The position numbers were made by a program, and so were the translations under genes. 64,000 bases of DNA from Bifidobacterium catenulatum PV20-2 (GTDB lineage: Bacteria; Actinomycetota; Actinomycetes; Actinomycetales; Bifidobacteriaceae), in contig NZ_CP007456.1 of assembly GCF_000800455.1 (NCBI RefSeq), positions 2,306,979 to 2,370,978 on the forward strand, written 5' to 3'. Shown here in pieces: positions 28,156-42,366 of the stretch. The stretch's first letter is position 1. Each line of letters starts with the position of its first letter. The notes under the pieces were generated by a model, which saw nothing but the letters and a program-made list of their open reading frames with translations, was not told where the DNA came from and searched no databases.

Positions 28156-28719
28156 TCACAGTTGTCCAACAAGATCGAGGCTAGGTTCGATGGTGTCCTC
28201 GCCCGGAGTCCAGTTGGCTGGGCAGACCTGATCGCCATGCTCGTGGACGAACTGAGAGGCTTGCACACGACGTAGTAGTTCTTCGGCATTGCGTCCTACG
28301 TTGGAGGAGATGACTTCATAGGCCACGACCTTGCCTTCGGGGCTCACGATGAAGTCACCGCGTTCGGCCATACCATCGACTTCGTTGTAGGTGTCGAGAT
28401 CTTTGGCCAATAGAGCGGTCGGGTCGGCAAGCATCGGATATTGAATCTTGGCGATCTTTTCATTGGCGTCATGCCATGCCTTGTGCACGAAGTGGGTGTC
28501 GCAGGAGACGGAGTAGACTTCGCATCCAATTTCCTTGAACTTGGCGTAGTTGCGGGCCAGATCCTCAAGCTCAGTTGGGCACACGAAGGTGAAATCAGCT
28601 GGGTAGAAGAAGAACAGGGACCAGTGGCCGAGTACATCAGCCTTGGTCACCTCATGGAACTCGTTGTTCTGGAACGCGTTCACCTTAAAATCGGTCAGTT
28701 CATGCTGTAGAAGAGTCAT
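28156..28719 (-). CDS. ahpC: Alkyl hydroperoxide reductase, peroxiredoxin AhpC
   Basis: This 187-residue typical 2-Cys peroxiredoxin has the peroxidatic Cys in FTFVCPTE at about 47 and the resolving Cys in DQVCPANW near the C-terminus. It reduces hydrogen peroxide and organic peroxides. Two ATGs lie in tandem (28722, 28719); the second has better spacing to AAAGGA. It is the first gene of the peroxide pair with the reductase fusion. Confidence 0.94.
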   Translation of the reverse strand: MTLLQHELTDFKVNAFQNNEFHEVTKADVLGHWSLFFFYPADFTFVCPTELEDLARNYAKFKEIGCEVYSVSCDTHFVHKAWHDANEKIAKIQYPMLADPTALLAKDLDTYNEVDGMAERGDFIVSPEGKVVAYEVISSNVGRNAEELLRRVQASQFVHEHGDQVCPANWTPGEDTIEPSLDLVGQL

Positions 28720-28871
28720 CATCGGTCCTTTCGCTGATTGTCAATCATCAGGCTCCTGCCGTTCTCCATCGTAACGTGATTCTCTGGAACCCGCGCGGGC
28801 GTAACGCGTGAGCCTCATCACATCATTACTAACAGTCACGCTGACGGACCATGCGATGCGAGGGTGTTGTG

Positions 28872-28899
28872 GAATAAAAGCCTCCCGCGCGCCGCGGGA
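28872..28899 (-). terminator. rRNA operon tandem terminator 4
   Basis: TCCCGCG and CGCGGGA pair over a 3-base loop, followed on the minus strand by CTTTTATT. Confidence 0.6.
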
Positions 28900-28928
28900 A
28901 ACAAGAACCAAAAGACGAACAAGAAAAG

Positions 28929-28967
28929 GGTTCCCGGAATGTCACGCTCGGAAAGCCCCGGGGAACC
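28929..28967 (-). terminator. rRNA operon tandem terminator 3
   Basis: GGTTCCC and GGGAACC arms, followed on the minus strand by CTTTTCTTGTT. Confidence 0.6.
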
Positions 28968-28987
28968 GGGAGGCAAAACAAGAAAAG

Positions 28988-29021
28988 GGGGTTCCCGGAG
29001 CCTTACGCCCAAGGGAACCCC
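28988..29021 (-). terminator. rRNA operon tandem terminator 2
   Basis: GGGGTTCCC and GGGAACCCC arms, followed on the minus strand by CCTTTTCTTGTTTT. The arm words repeat those of terminator 3. Confidence 0.75.
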
Positions 29022-29036
29022 GTGCGAATAAAAGAA

Positions 29037-29083
29037 GAGGATCCTCCGGGAACCCCGCCACGGGGCTCGACCGGAGGATCCTC
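29037..29083 (-). terminator. rRNA operon tandem terminator 1
   Basis: Perfect 13-bp arms (GAGGATCCTCCGG and complement) enclose a second small hairpin and are followed on the minus strand by TTCTTTT. It begins about a dozen bases after the 5S gene. Confidence 0.85.
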
Positions 29084-29095
29084 CGACGTTGAATG

Positions 29096-29212
29096 CGGCG
29101 GCGTGCTACTCTCCCACACCCTCTCGAGTGCAGTACCATCGCCGCGACCAGGCCTTAGCTTCCGGGTTCGGAAAGGGACCGGGCGTCTCACCTGGGCCAT
29201 GACCACCGCAAA
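29096..29212 (-). rRNA. rrf: 5S ribosomal RNA
   Basis: On the minus strand the sequence reads GCGGTGGTCATGGCCCAGG, then TTCCGAACCCGGAAGCTAAG and ends with GTAGCACGCCGCCGCA, the conserved actinobacterial 5S blocks. Ends are accurate to a few bases. Confidence 0.93.
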
Positions 29213-29411
29213 ACCAAACACAACGGCCAACCACAAGGATCGGCCGGCAAACGGAACCAACCACGATTCCGATCGTGGCGGTCCGGGAACCGGACAACGG
29301 ACGCGAACAAAACGCCTTACCAACATCATCATTGTGACCACAAGAAACAGCGTTCCCTGCCATCCAACGAGAAAAACCACCACAGGACGAGACCCAACCC
29401 ACAAGGGTTGG

Positions 29412-32505
<3,094 letters not shown>

Positions 32506-32664
32506 ACCTGATAATAGCTTTTCTACGCCAGACGACAGATCATCACACTGTAAAAAATGATCACAAAACGATCGATCTCGAAACCAGACTCCAAAAAAAG
32601 AGCCTGGCGAAATCGCGATAAAGCAAGCAGGACAACAATCCTGCATTGCTCGCGTCCACTATCC

Positions 32665-32680
32665 AGTTCTCAAACCACCA
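32665..32680 (-). promoter_or_regulatory. boxA-like element in the 16S-23S spacer
   Basis: On the minus strand TGGTGGTTTGAGAACT is identical to a 16-mer in the 16S leader at 34661-34676. The 32506-32941 spacer holds no tRNA gene. Such repeated elements in actinobacterial rrn operons act in antitermination or RNase III processing. Confidence 0.55.
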
Positions 32681-32938
32681 CGCGCCCCGACAAGACCCGG
32701 CCCGCGGCCCACAGACCCACGGCGTCCCGCCAGGGGCATCCGGAAAACCGCACGCGACCAAACGTCGCGGGTGGCGGTCCGGGAACCCAAAAGCATACCC
32801 ATACCACTCCCCGCAGGCCCCCAACGGAACCCGCGAAGCCCACGATCTCTTCCACACCAGCACGCCCACACCCTCCGAAGACTCTCTCCGGCATGCGGGC
32901 CACACTACGGACGCCGACCGGCGTCCTGAAAAACTCCG

Positions 32939-34471
<1,533 letters not shown>

Positions 34472-35150
34472 AACCTTTGCAGAAAGCCAACATGTGACCC
34501 TCAAAAAAAAGAAACCGACATCCGTTTATCAGGAAAACGGACTGTCCGCAAAAACCCCGTCCCGTTTGACCGGCCTCCCGGCACCCACACGCCAAACGCG
34601 CGGGCCGTAAGACGGACTGGCAATCATTGACTATAAAGAAGTAGTACAAATACGCTCTTGAGTTCTCAAACCACCACCACTCACCCACCTCACGGAACCC
34701 CGACCGGGGAACCACTCGCCGAGCGGCAGCGAAGAGTCAATCTACACGAAACCGACGATCCACGCAACCCGGGCATGCGAAAACCGTCGGGAAACGTTGG
34801 AAACACAACGATTCCTCGGCGTGTCGAAAACGGCCTCCGAACGGCCGCACGGCCAGTCTAGAACACGAAAACAACGACCACATGAACCAAAAACAAACAC
34901 CAAACGGCGTGTCGTCGCCGCAACACCGCATACACAACCGACTCATCAGCCAACCAGCCATGTATTGGCCGAGAAAAATCCCAGACAAAACAGAACGATA
35001 AGGAAACAGGAGAAGACGAAAACAAGCAAACACAACCAGGCCACGCAACGCATGCCCGGATTCAATCTCACATAGCAAAGTTTGATTCCAAAAAACGGAG
35101 ATACAGCAAAGACCTATATAAACCTGACTGTGGTTGCTCTGAAATACGGC
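34472..35150 (-). other. rRNA operon leader and promoter region
   Basis: No gene is visible in this 680-base spacer. It contains the leader copy of the boxA-like 16-mer (34661-34676). Several minus-strand hexamers could be promoter elements, for example TATATA near 35115-35120, but none has a convincing -35 partner. Confidence 0.5.
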
Positions 35151-35152
35151 GA

Positions 35153-35182
35153 GGGCCGCCGACTGGGGTGAGTCGACGGCCC
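35153..35182 (-). terminator. Hairpin downstream of membrane GH3 gene
   Basis: GGGCCGCCGACT and AGTCGACGGCCC pair with one mismatch over a 6-base loop, about 60 bases past the GH3 stop. The T-run is poor. Confidence 0.55.
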
Positions 35183-35238
35183 CTGCTGCTGTTCAGTTGT
35201 CATTCAATTATTGATTGATCCATGAAAAGGAAGCCATA

Positions 35239-38175
35239 TCAGGCGGAGATTTCAGCCTTAGCCTTCTTGTGATCCATGTAGCGCTTGATAGTCAGAGCCT
35301 CAAGTGCAATCACCAGAACAGCGGTCACGCCCCAAGCCACGTACATGGCAGTCTTCCAGATCGGGGTATCGACCTTCGGCTCACCATCTGCATACTGCCA
35401 GCTGTTGGCGGCGGTGTACAGAATGTTGTGAGCAGCGGTACGCATGGCCTTCACGGAGGTTGCGGACTTGTCGGTGATGTGGTTGGTGATCTTGGTGGTG
35501 GCCAGCATGGAATCGTTACCGTTACGAATCTCCTGATCGGCATTCTGGTAGCCGTAGCCGCCGAAATAATCGGTCAGGACGAAGCCCTTGAAGCCCCACT
35601 CGTCACGGAGCACGGTGTTCAGCAGGTTGTTAGAAGCGCCGGCATAGGTGTAACCGATGTAGTTGAAGGAGCTCATCACGGCCTGTGCGCCGCCTTCTTT
35701 CACGCTCATCTCGAACGGCTTGAGGTAGATCTCGCGGATGGCCTGCTCGTCCGCCCAGGTGCACACCATGTTGGTACGGTTGGTTTCCTGATCGTTCAGA
35801 GCGAAGTGCTTCATGAAGGAATACACGCCCTTCTCCTTGGCGCCGGCGATCTCGTTGGATGCCATAACACCGGAGAGCAAGGAGTCCTCGGAGAAGTACT
35901 CGAAGGTACGGCCAGAGAATGCGCCACGGTGGATGTTCATAGCCGGAGCGTACCAACCAGCAACATGCATGTCGTGAGCCATATCGCCGATCATCTCGCC
36001 GAACTGCTTGGCTAGATCCTTGTTCCAAGTGCAGGCGAATGCGGTGGAAGCCGGGAAGCCGATGGAGCCAACGCCGGTGAAGTTGTTGTTCAGCGAGGCC
36101 GGGCCGTCAGCATCGGTGAGCTGGATCTTGCCGACGGAGGAAACGGCCGGGGTACCGTAGCCACCGTTGGCGATGAGGTTGTCCATATCATCGAAGGTCA
36201 GCTGGTCAAGCAGCTTCTCCCAATCAGCATCGTCGTAATCCTTGCCGTACATGTCAGCCAAGCGGAGATCATTCTTGGCACCGGTGGTCGGCATTTCGTC
36301 GGAATCATCGTCATACTTGGTCGGATCATAGTTGCCATTGTTGGTGAAAGCAGCCTTGACTTCGTCGCTCATGGAGAAGTTGGTCGGGGCTGCGGTGGCT
36401 TCAGCGTAGTTCGCGAAGTGGTTGGCACGGGACAGATAAGTCACATCGCCAGCGGCATAGTCGAACTGGTTGGTGGCCACGGTCTGATCATCGTTGTGGA
36501 TGTTCGACTCGGAATCGTAGGTGATGGTGTCAGCAACGTTGATCTTCTCGGAATCGATCACATGATGGGAATCGGACTGGATGGAGATGGTGTAATCGCC
36601 CTTCTCCAGCACCCAAGCCTTGGCACCCTTGTTGTCATAGGAAGCCATATCGTCATCATCGAACTCGATCTTCACAGTCTCAGAGGCGCCCGGCTCAAGC
36701 TTCTCAGTCTTCTCGAAAGCGACGAGGTTCTTGGAAGCCTTCTCGATATCTCCATTGGTGTACGGCGGGTTGTAGTAGACCTCAACAACGTCCTTGCCGG
36801 CGGTGTCGCCAGTGTTGGTGACGGTCACATCAAACGTGACCTTGCCATCCTTGTAGGAAACGTCACCCATCTTCTGCTCGAAACTGGTGTAAGACAAGCC
36901 GTAACCGAATGGATAGATGACGGTGTCATCGTAGTTGATCAGACCTTCATCGGCTGCAGTCTCATAAAACTTGTAGCCCACATAAATACCTTCGACATAG
37001 TTGACGAAGGACGGAAGCACGGTATTTTCCTGACCGGTGAAGCCGGTGTACTTAGCAGCCAAATCGTCGACATTATCGTAGACGAATGCACCATCGGCAC
37101 CAACGGAAGATGAGCTGGCAGCAGCAGCGCCATCAGTGTTGTTGAACACTGGGGTCTTGGTCAGATTCTTGACGAACGTGTCGGAAGTCTTGCCGGACGG
37201 GTTGGTTTCGCCAGCGAGCACGTCACCGAGTGCGGAGAAACCGGTCTGGCCTGCAGGCGGGCACCACAGCACGGACTTGATTTGCGGATAGTTGCTCAGG
37301 AAGTCGAACTGGAAAGCATTTGCACCGTTATAGACGAGCGTGACCTTGTCGAAGTTCTTGGCGACCAGGTCAATCATGTCGCGCTCAGTCTTGCTCAGCT
37401 GCAGGAAGTGCTCACCATCCTGGAAGTCATCATAATCCTTGGAGTTGTTCTTGTAGGTAATGGTTTCGGCCTTCATGTTGGTCGGCAGATCAGCACCTTC
37501 GCCACCGACGCGGGTGATCACCACAACAGCCTCATCGGAGAAGCTCTTGGCGTCAGAAATCAGCGAATCGGAATACTGGTCGGCCGGAACCTCAGGCAGG
37601 GTCCAATCCTGGGACCACATAGCAACAACCGGGCGGTCCGCACGGTAATCGGTGTACAGCTTGCTCAGATCGGCGTTGGTTTCAAGACCAGCTTCCTTCA
37701 TGCCATCAAGCAGGGAAACGGTGTCGTACTGATCAGACATGGAGCCGGAGCCGGTGCCGCCATAAACCGGATTGGTGGAGCCCCAACCGAACACGTTGAC
37801 CTTCTTGTTGATCAACGGCAGGTTGGAATCATCGTTCTTCAGCATGGTGATAGCTTCCGACTGCACTTCCTTGGCCAGCTCATTAGCCTTGGAAACAGTA
37901 GCGTCAGACAGCGTGTACTTCGTGAGGGTCGCGTTGTTGAGCAGCGTCGCCAGCGGACCGGACAGCATCATGGAAACCGCGACGACAATGCCGACCAGCG
38001 CCACAAGCCAAGACTCGGAGTGGATGATCTTACGGGTCGCGACTTCCTTCACCGTCTTCTTATTGACGGCGAAAGTGATGATCAGCGCAAGCACAAATAG
38101 CACGCCAATCGCAATCAGGTACGGCGTCAACGAACCGATAACGTTCATGACGTCAGCCATGTTGATTTGCAGCAT
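35239..38175 (-). CDS. Membrane-anchored GH3 glycosidase with permuted domains
   Basis: This 978-residue protein starts with two transmembrane segments (about 14-34 and 55-75) and ends with another near 940-960. Between them the usual GH3 order is inverted. The alpha/beta-sandwich domain comes first (SEAITMLKNDDSNLPL at about 102-117), then a fibronectin-III-like domain, then the barrel. The barrel has KHFALNDQE and the nucleophile in LTDYFGG, Asp at about 869. The permuted order is known from ruminal beta-glucosidases. Both membrane ends suggest the catalytic part faces outside. AAGGAGGAGG precedes the ATG. Substrate unknown. Confidence 0.86.
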   Translation of the reverse strand: MLQINMADVMNVIGSLTPYLIAIGVLFVLALIITFAVNKKTVKEVATRKIIHSESWLVALVGIVVAVSMMLSGPLATLLNNATLTKYTLSDATVSKANELAKEVQSEAITMLKNDDSNLPLINKKVNVFGWGSTNPVYGGTGSGSMSDQYDTVSLLDGMKEAGLETNADLSKLYTDYRADRPVVAMWSQDWTLPEVPADQYSDSLISDAKSFSDEAVVVITRVGGEGADLPTNMKAETITYKNNSKDYDDFQDGEHFLQLSKTERDMIDLVAKNFDKVTLVYNGANAFQFDFLSNYPQIKSVLWCPPAGQTGFSALGDVLAGETNPSGKTSDTFVKNLTKTPVFNNTDGAAAASSSSVGADGAFVYDNVDDLAAKYTGFTGQENTVLPSFVNYVEGIYVGYKFYETAADEGLINYDDTVIYPFGYGLSYTSFEQKMGDVSYKDGKVTFDVTVTNTGDTAGKDVVEVYYNPPYTNGDIEKASKNLVAFEKTEKLEPGASETVKIEFDDDDMASYDNKGAKAWVLEKGDYTISIQSDSHHVIDSEKINVADTITYDSESNIHNDDQTVATNQFDYAAGDVTYLSRANHFANYAEATAAPTNFSMSDEVKAAFTNNGNYDPTKYDDDSDEMPTTGAKNDLRLADMYGKDYDDADWEKLLDQLTFDDMDNLIANGGYGTPAVSSVGKIQLTDADGPASLNNNFTGVGSIGFPASTAFACTWNKDLAKQFGEMIGDMAHDMHVAGWYAPAMNIHRGAFSGRTFEYFSEDSLLSGVMASNEIAGAKEKGVYSFMKHFALNDQETNRTNMVCTWADEQAIREIYLKPFEMSVKEGGAQAVMSSFNYIGYTYAGASNNLLNTVLRDEWGFKGFVLTDYFGGYGYQNADQEIRNGNDSMLATTKITNHITDKSATSVKAMRTAAHNILYTAANSWQYADGEPKVDTPIWKTAMYVAWGVTAVLVIALEALTIKRYMDHKKAKAEISA

Positions 38176-38355
38176 GGTCTGCCTCCTCCTTGATTCTCAT
38201 AACCAAACGACATGCAGGCCCCGATTTCCTCATCGAAACCAAAAATCACGTAACGCTGCCCCGCGCCGCATGATTTCCAGAAGTGAAGACACTTCTTCAT
38301 GTCGATATCTCGATTTCACCAAAATCCGCGGAAAAAGTACTCTGATTTTTCCCAG

Positions 38356-38406
38356 CCTGTCGTTTCGCGTGCATAATCTGCATACCACTTGCGCATGCAA
38401 AACGAC
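38356..38406. promoter_or_regulatory. Inverted motif pair upstream of membrane GH3 gene
   Basis: The element at 38356-38377 (CCTGTCGTTTCGCGTG...) resembles that at 3261-3282. A second, inverted copy (GCATGCAAAACGAC, 38393-38406) pairs with it at 12 of 14 positions. The 38176-38648 spacer separates this gene from the divergent kinase gene and holds no other gene. Confidence 0.5.
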
Positions 38407-38648
38407 TGTTCGTGCGCATATGATTCCGTTACACGCATGCATATGGAACAATATGCGTTCTTTCGCGGATTGACCGTCAATCGTTGATTTGCCTACTGTC
38501 GACCGCTGATTTAATAACCGGATATCGTTGCCATGTTACGGAAAAAACGTCGCCCTAATTGCGACTCAACTACGCAATCGCGTTTTTATGATGATTTTTG
38601 CGCACTGAAGCGAGCTGTTCTAACAACAACCTGCATAAGGCAAGTACC

Positions 38649-40712
38649 ATGGGTTCCATGAGCGACTTAAGCGCATTGAATCTGGAGGCGGGCAGCCTCG
38701 TTGGCGGATATACGTTGATTTCACGGCTTGGATCGGGAGCAATGGGATCGGTATGGCGTGTGCGCGATGACGGCGGACACCAGTATGCGATGAAAATTTT
38801 GCGCGATTCCCTTGCCGAGGAAGATGCCTCCGGCGAACGTTCCCGTGATCAGCTGACCGCACGCGAGCGCCTGCGCAGGGAGGCTATGGCGCTGCAGAAG
38901 GTGCGTCATCCGGGCGTGTGTGGCATTGTGGATATGGAATTGGATGATGCTCTGGCCTTCATTGTGACCGAGTTGATCGAGGGCAAGAATCTGCGTGAGG
39001 ATGTGCGAGCCAACGGTAGGTATGTGGGCGACGATCTGGAGCGGTTGGGGCGCAAGCTGATCGAGGCGGTGAAGGCCGTGCATGCGGCTGGTATTGTGCA
39101 CCGCGATATCAAACCGACGAATGTGATGGTGTCGAATACCGGACCGGTGTTGGTGGATTTCGGTATTGCCATGGGCGAGGGCGAAAGTCATGTGACGCGC
39201 ACGGGTTTGGTTATGGGCACGCCGGGATTCATCGCACCGGAGATCATTGATGGCGTGGAATCCGATGAGATGAGCGACTGGTGGTCAGTGGCGAGCGTGC
39301 TGGCGTTTGCCGCTACCGGCGAGCCGGTGTTCGGCACGAAGCCGATGATGGCCGTGTTGGAGCGTGCCGCTGCGGGAAGCGCGAATTTGGCCGGGCTTCC
39401 GGCGGGAACCATGGCCGCATTCCGTTCAGCGTTGAATCCGAATCGTACGAAACGTTGCACGCCCGACGAATTGTTGCAGGCGATTGCGTTGGATGCGTTG
39501 AATCCGAAAGCTTGGGATGCTGCGGACACTGCTTCGGATTCGGGTTCCACTGCCGACATATCGGAGGCGATGCCCCCTTTTGCTGAATCGCCTGACAATC
39601 CACGAACCCTGTGGAGGTCGTTGGATCAAATAACGGGCGAAGACGCTATAGGCACACGCACCTTGCCGCAGTTCGTTGAGGCCACGCAGGCAATCGGTGC
39701 GACCGGTATTGCTGACATAACCGATACCGTTATTGCCGATGCGCCCGATGCCGGCACCTCGGTCATGGATATCAACGCGCATACCACGACGATTCCTCTT
39801 GGCACCGGCACGCGCGTGCTGCCTGCCATGCTGCCTGTCGATAGCAGAGATACCAGCGTGCTGCCGCAAGATACACCACAGGACGCACCGCAATCCACGC
39901 GGGTGATGCCGTTTCAGGATGCGTGGAACCCCACTCAAGAAGCCACGCAAATCGATCCGGCCATCAAACCGGCGTTGCAACGCATTGCCAACCAGCGACC
40001 ACCGGCGGTAATACCGAATGCGTCGGTTGAAATGGCGCAAAACGTGCAGGCGCAAGACATACCAACGTCCACTATGCCAGTTATGCCGGCCACTCCGATC
40101 ACGCCGACAGCCCCGGCAACCCCGCTCAACCCGAATGCGCCGCAACCGCCTAATCCGGCCGACGTGCTTCGTGGCAAACTGTTGGGCCGAGGCACGCTCC
40201 TCTGCACGCTCCTGGCCATTCCTGTGGCGCTGTTCGGCTTGTTCTCGCCTTGGCTGGCATGGGCTGCGGGTGTACTGCTGGCTTGGCTGCTCGCCACCAT
40301 CGGATTCAATATGGAAGCGCAGCTGGAGCGTGAAGGCCGCCGTGGAGGCAACCGAAAAGCCTCCGACTGGCTCGCACGCGCGGCCACGCTGCCTTGGCAT
40401 GTGCTCAAAGGGTTGGGCTATGCGGTGCCACGCGCATTGATCGTGGCCACGATCGCCGCATTGGGATTGGCGATCGCCACAGTCGCATTGCAATTACCGT
40501 TCGCCATGGTGGATACCGCAATATTCGGATTCACGATTCCACTGCCGACTTGGATTGAAGGACCGGTTTCGCAAAGCGGCATCGTCCAGGCCGGTTGCTG
40601 CGCCATCGGTTGGCTGGTCTCCACCCTCACGCCGGGAGCTCTGGTGTTGCGATTGGGAGCTGGAACGCTACGTGGTCGCCCGAAATCCAGCACTCCTGCG
40701 GAATCCATATGA
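38649..40712 (+). CDS. Ser/Thr protein kinase with multi-TM C-terminus
   Basis: This 687-residue protein has an N-terminal Hanks-type kinase domain (about 20-285): glycine loop LGSGAMGSV, ATP-binding Lys 49 in YAMKIL, catalytic HRDIKPTN at 151, DFG at 170, and GTPGFIAPE. A long Pro/Thr-rich linker follows (about 290-510), then three or four hydrophobic segments at the C-terminus. All catalytic residues are present. Unlike PknB there is no PASTA region; the tail is membrane-embedded. The ATG at 38649 has AAGG upstream. The start at 38598 is less likely. Confidence 0.87.
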   Translation: MGSMSDLSALNLEAGSLVGGYTLISRLGSGAMGSVWRVRDDGGHQYAMKILRDSLAEEDASGERSRDQLTARERLRREAMALQKVRHPGVCGIVDMELDDALAFIVTELIEGKNLREDVRANGRYVGDDLERLGRKLIEAVKAVHAAGIVHRDIKPTNVMVSNTGPVLVDFGIAMGEGESHVTRTGLVMGTPGFIAPEIIDGVESDEMSDWWSVASVLAFAATGEPVFGTKPMMAVLERAAAGSANLAGLPAGTMAAFRSALNPNRTKRCTPDELLQAIALDALNPKAWDAADTASDSGSTADISEAMPPFAESPDNPRTLWRSLDQITGEDAIGTRTLPQFVEATQAIGATGIADITDTVIADAPDAGTSVMDINAHTTTIPLGTGTRVLPAMLPVDSRDTSVLPQDTPQDAPQSTRVMPFQDAWNPTQEATQIDPAIKPALQRIANQRPPAVIPNASVEMAQNVQAQDIPTSTMPVMPATPITPTAPATPLNPNAPQPPNPADVLRGKLLGRGTLLCTLLAIPVALFGLFSPWLAWAAGVLLAWLLATIGFNMEAQLEREGRRGGNRKASDWLARAATLPWHVLKGLGYAVPRALIVATIAALGLAIATVALQLPFAMVDTAIFGFTIPLPTWIEGPVSQSGIVQAGCCAIGWLVSTLTPGALVLRLGAGTLRGRPKSSTPAESI

Positions 40713-40879
40713 AATGTAGTGAAAACCAAGAATCGGCAAACGTTGGCAATCCTCAGAAAAACGTCAGACAATCGCACGTAGTATGACAACGTAAGCTTTT
40801 ACGAAATACTTCATTCAGCAATAACGCGCCCACACTACTATGGTGCGCAACAAACGATGAAACATCGAAAGGAATGTGG

Positions 40880-41863
40880 ATGGCCCAGAACAATAAGGAT
40901 GCGCAGAAGCGCGCCAGCCGCGCCGAGCGTAGGGCCGCTGAGGCCGCGGCCATGAAGGCCCGCGCCGAACAGATGGAAAAGGAACGCAAGCAGCAGACCA
41001 TCATCGGCGCCATCGTGGTGGCCGTGCTGGTGATCCTGGTGGCGATCGGCGCGTTCACCGTGTATCACAACATGCACAAGAATACCGAAGCCCAGGCTTC
41101 CACACAAACCGTGGAAGAGGCATACGACAAGCTGCAGAAGGTCAAAAACACGCCAAAGCTCGTCGACGACAAGGGCGGACTGCTGCTTTCGAAGAATGGT
41201 TACGGCAAGTCCGTCGACGGCGCTCCGACGGTCGCGATCTACATGGACTTCCTGTGCCCGGGTTGCGGCAATCTGCATCGTCAGCTTGATGCGGATCTGC
41301 AGAAGATGGTCGATGCTGGGCAGATCAATCTTGACTTGCATTTCATGGCGTTCATGGACAAATGGTCCACTGACGAATATTCAAGCCGTGCCGCGAATGC
41401 CGCAATCTACCTGGCCGAACATGACAGCAATCCGACGCATCTGATCACGTTCATGGAAAAAATGTACGCCGAGGATTTCCAGCCTGAGGAAAGCTCGAAC
41501 TACAAGTCAGTCAGTGATGATCAGATCAAGGAACAGATGATCGCCTCGGGAGTTTCCGAGGAAGTGGCGGACAAGGCGTTCGGCCGCGACTACCAGGATT
41601 GGCTTGACGCCATCGACGCCTATACGCCGAAGCGTTCCGAACTGTGGAACACGTCCGGAACCTACAAAGACAGCATGACCACCCCAACGGTGACCATAAA
41701 CGGCAAGTTCTGGAATATGAACCAGCTGAGCACCGCGCAGGAAACCATCAAGGAAGGCCTGCTGGAGGCCATCGGCATCAAGTCAGACGATATTGGAAAG
41801 GAAGGCGTAATGCCCTCCATCGGATCCGACAAGGATCCGATCTCCAACACTACTGGCGAGTGA
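40880..41863 (+). CDS. Membrane-anchored DsbA-like thiol oxidoreductase
   Basis: This 327-residue protein has a charged cytoplasmic coil (1-38), one transmembrane helix (about 41-61) and an external thioredoxin-fold DsbA domain. CPGC lies at 126-129 in YMDFLCPGCGN, and the cis-Pro region is in TTPTVTING. It probably forms disulfides in exported proteins. The ATG at 40880 is chosen over 40874 because AAAGGA touches the latter. It lies 167 bases after the kinase gene. Confidence 0.86.
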   Translation: MAQNNKDAQKRASRAERRAAEAAAMKARAEQMEKERKQQTIIGAIVVAVLVILVAIGAFTVYHNMHKNTEAQASTQTVEEAYDKLQKVKNTPKLVDDKGGLLLSKNGYGKSVDGAPTVAIYMDFLCPGCGNLHRQLDADLQKMVDAGQINLDLHFMAFMDKWSTDEYSSRAANAAIYLAEHDSNPTHLITFMEKMYAEDFQPEESSNYKSVSDDQIKEQMIASGVSEEVADKAFGRDYQDWLDAIDAYTPKRSELWNTSGTYKDSMTTPTVTINGKFWNMNQLSTAQETIKEGLLEAIGIKSDDIGKEGVMPSIGSDKDPISNTTGE

Positions 41864-41941
41864 TCAGCCCTACTCAATCCTCATAATCGAAAAATAATAC
41901 CCCCCTACTCGCCAGCGTGCCAGCCGAAGCGCAGTTCTAAG

Positions 41942-41970
41942 TTGACGGCATCGGGCACGCTGGTTATGCT
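41942..41970 (+). promoter_or_regulatory. Promoter of tRNA-Thr
   Basis: TTGACG and TATGCT are separated by 17 bases and end 46 bases before the tRNA. The 41864-42016 spacer also has a CCAGCGTGCC/GGCACGCTGG inverted repeat that could end the DsbA-like gene's transcript. Confidence 0.55.
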
Positions 41971-42016
41971 ATTCAATCGTTGCCGTTTTTATGCATTATG
42001 CTAGAAAGCGGCACAA

Positions 42017-42090
42017 GCCTCCTTAGCTCAGATGGCCAGAGCGGCCGCCTTGTAAGCGGCAGGTCGTCGGTTCGATCCCGACAGGAGGCT
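42017..42090 (+). tRNA. tRNA-Thr (anticodon TGT)
   Basis: Full cloverleaf of 74 bases. The acceptor stem is GCCTCCT/AGGAGGC, the anticodon stem CCGCC/GGCGG-type around TTGTAAG, and the T-loop GGTTCGATCCC. CCA is not encoded. Confidence 0.93.
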
Positions 42091-42129
42091 CGAAACCCGT
42101 TTTGACGGGCTTTAACCTCTTACCATGGG

Positions 42130-42250
42130 TAAGTGATCCAGAAGCCTTCCCCCAACTTATGGCTTCTGGCGACCGGACGAGGCTTCCCCCAACCTGCCTT
42201 GTCCGGACAGGGGGCAGGACATCCCCTTCTCTCCTGCCCCCTTTTTTCTT
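42130..42250 (+). ncRNA. 6C-like small RNA
   Basis: Two perfect hairpins share the C-rich loop TTCCCCCAAC: stem 42138-42146/42161-42169 (9 bp), and stem 42173-42183/42196-42206 (11 bp, one G-U). They are followed by a strong terminator (42210-42219/42232-42241, then TTTTTT). This layout is that of the actinobacterial 6C RNA motif, although each loop here has five rather than six consecutive Cs. The GGGGG in the terminator stem could compete for the C loops. Confidence 0.65.
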
Positions 42251-42366
42251 TAGTCCTTTTCCTCGAAAATGTGGCGGTATAGATAAAACCAGCGGAACCC
42301 ATGCCATTCGTCCCGATCTGACCGTTACAATGACGGCGATGTAGGCAGCCGCTGGAAAGAGGACGT

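Noticed and set aside
36418..37113. Plus-strand frame rich in Val/Ile/Gly within the membrane GH3 gene
   Set aside because: Antisense shadow of the GH3 gene with repetitive, non-protein-like composition.
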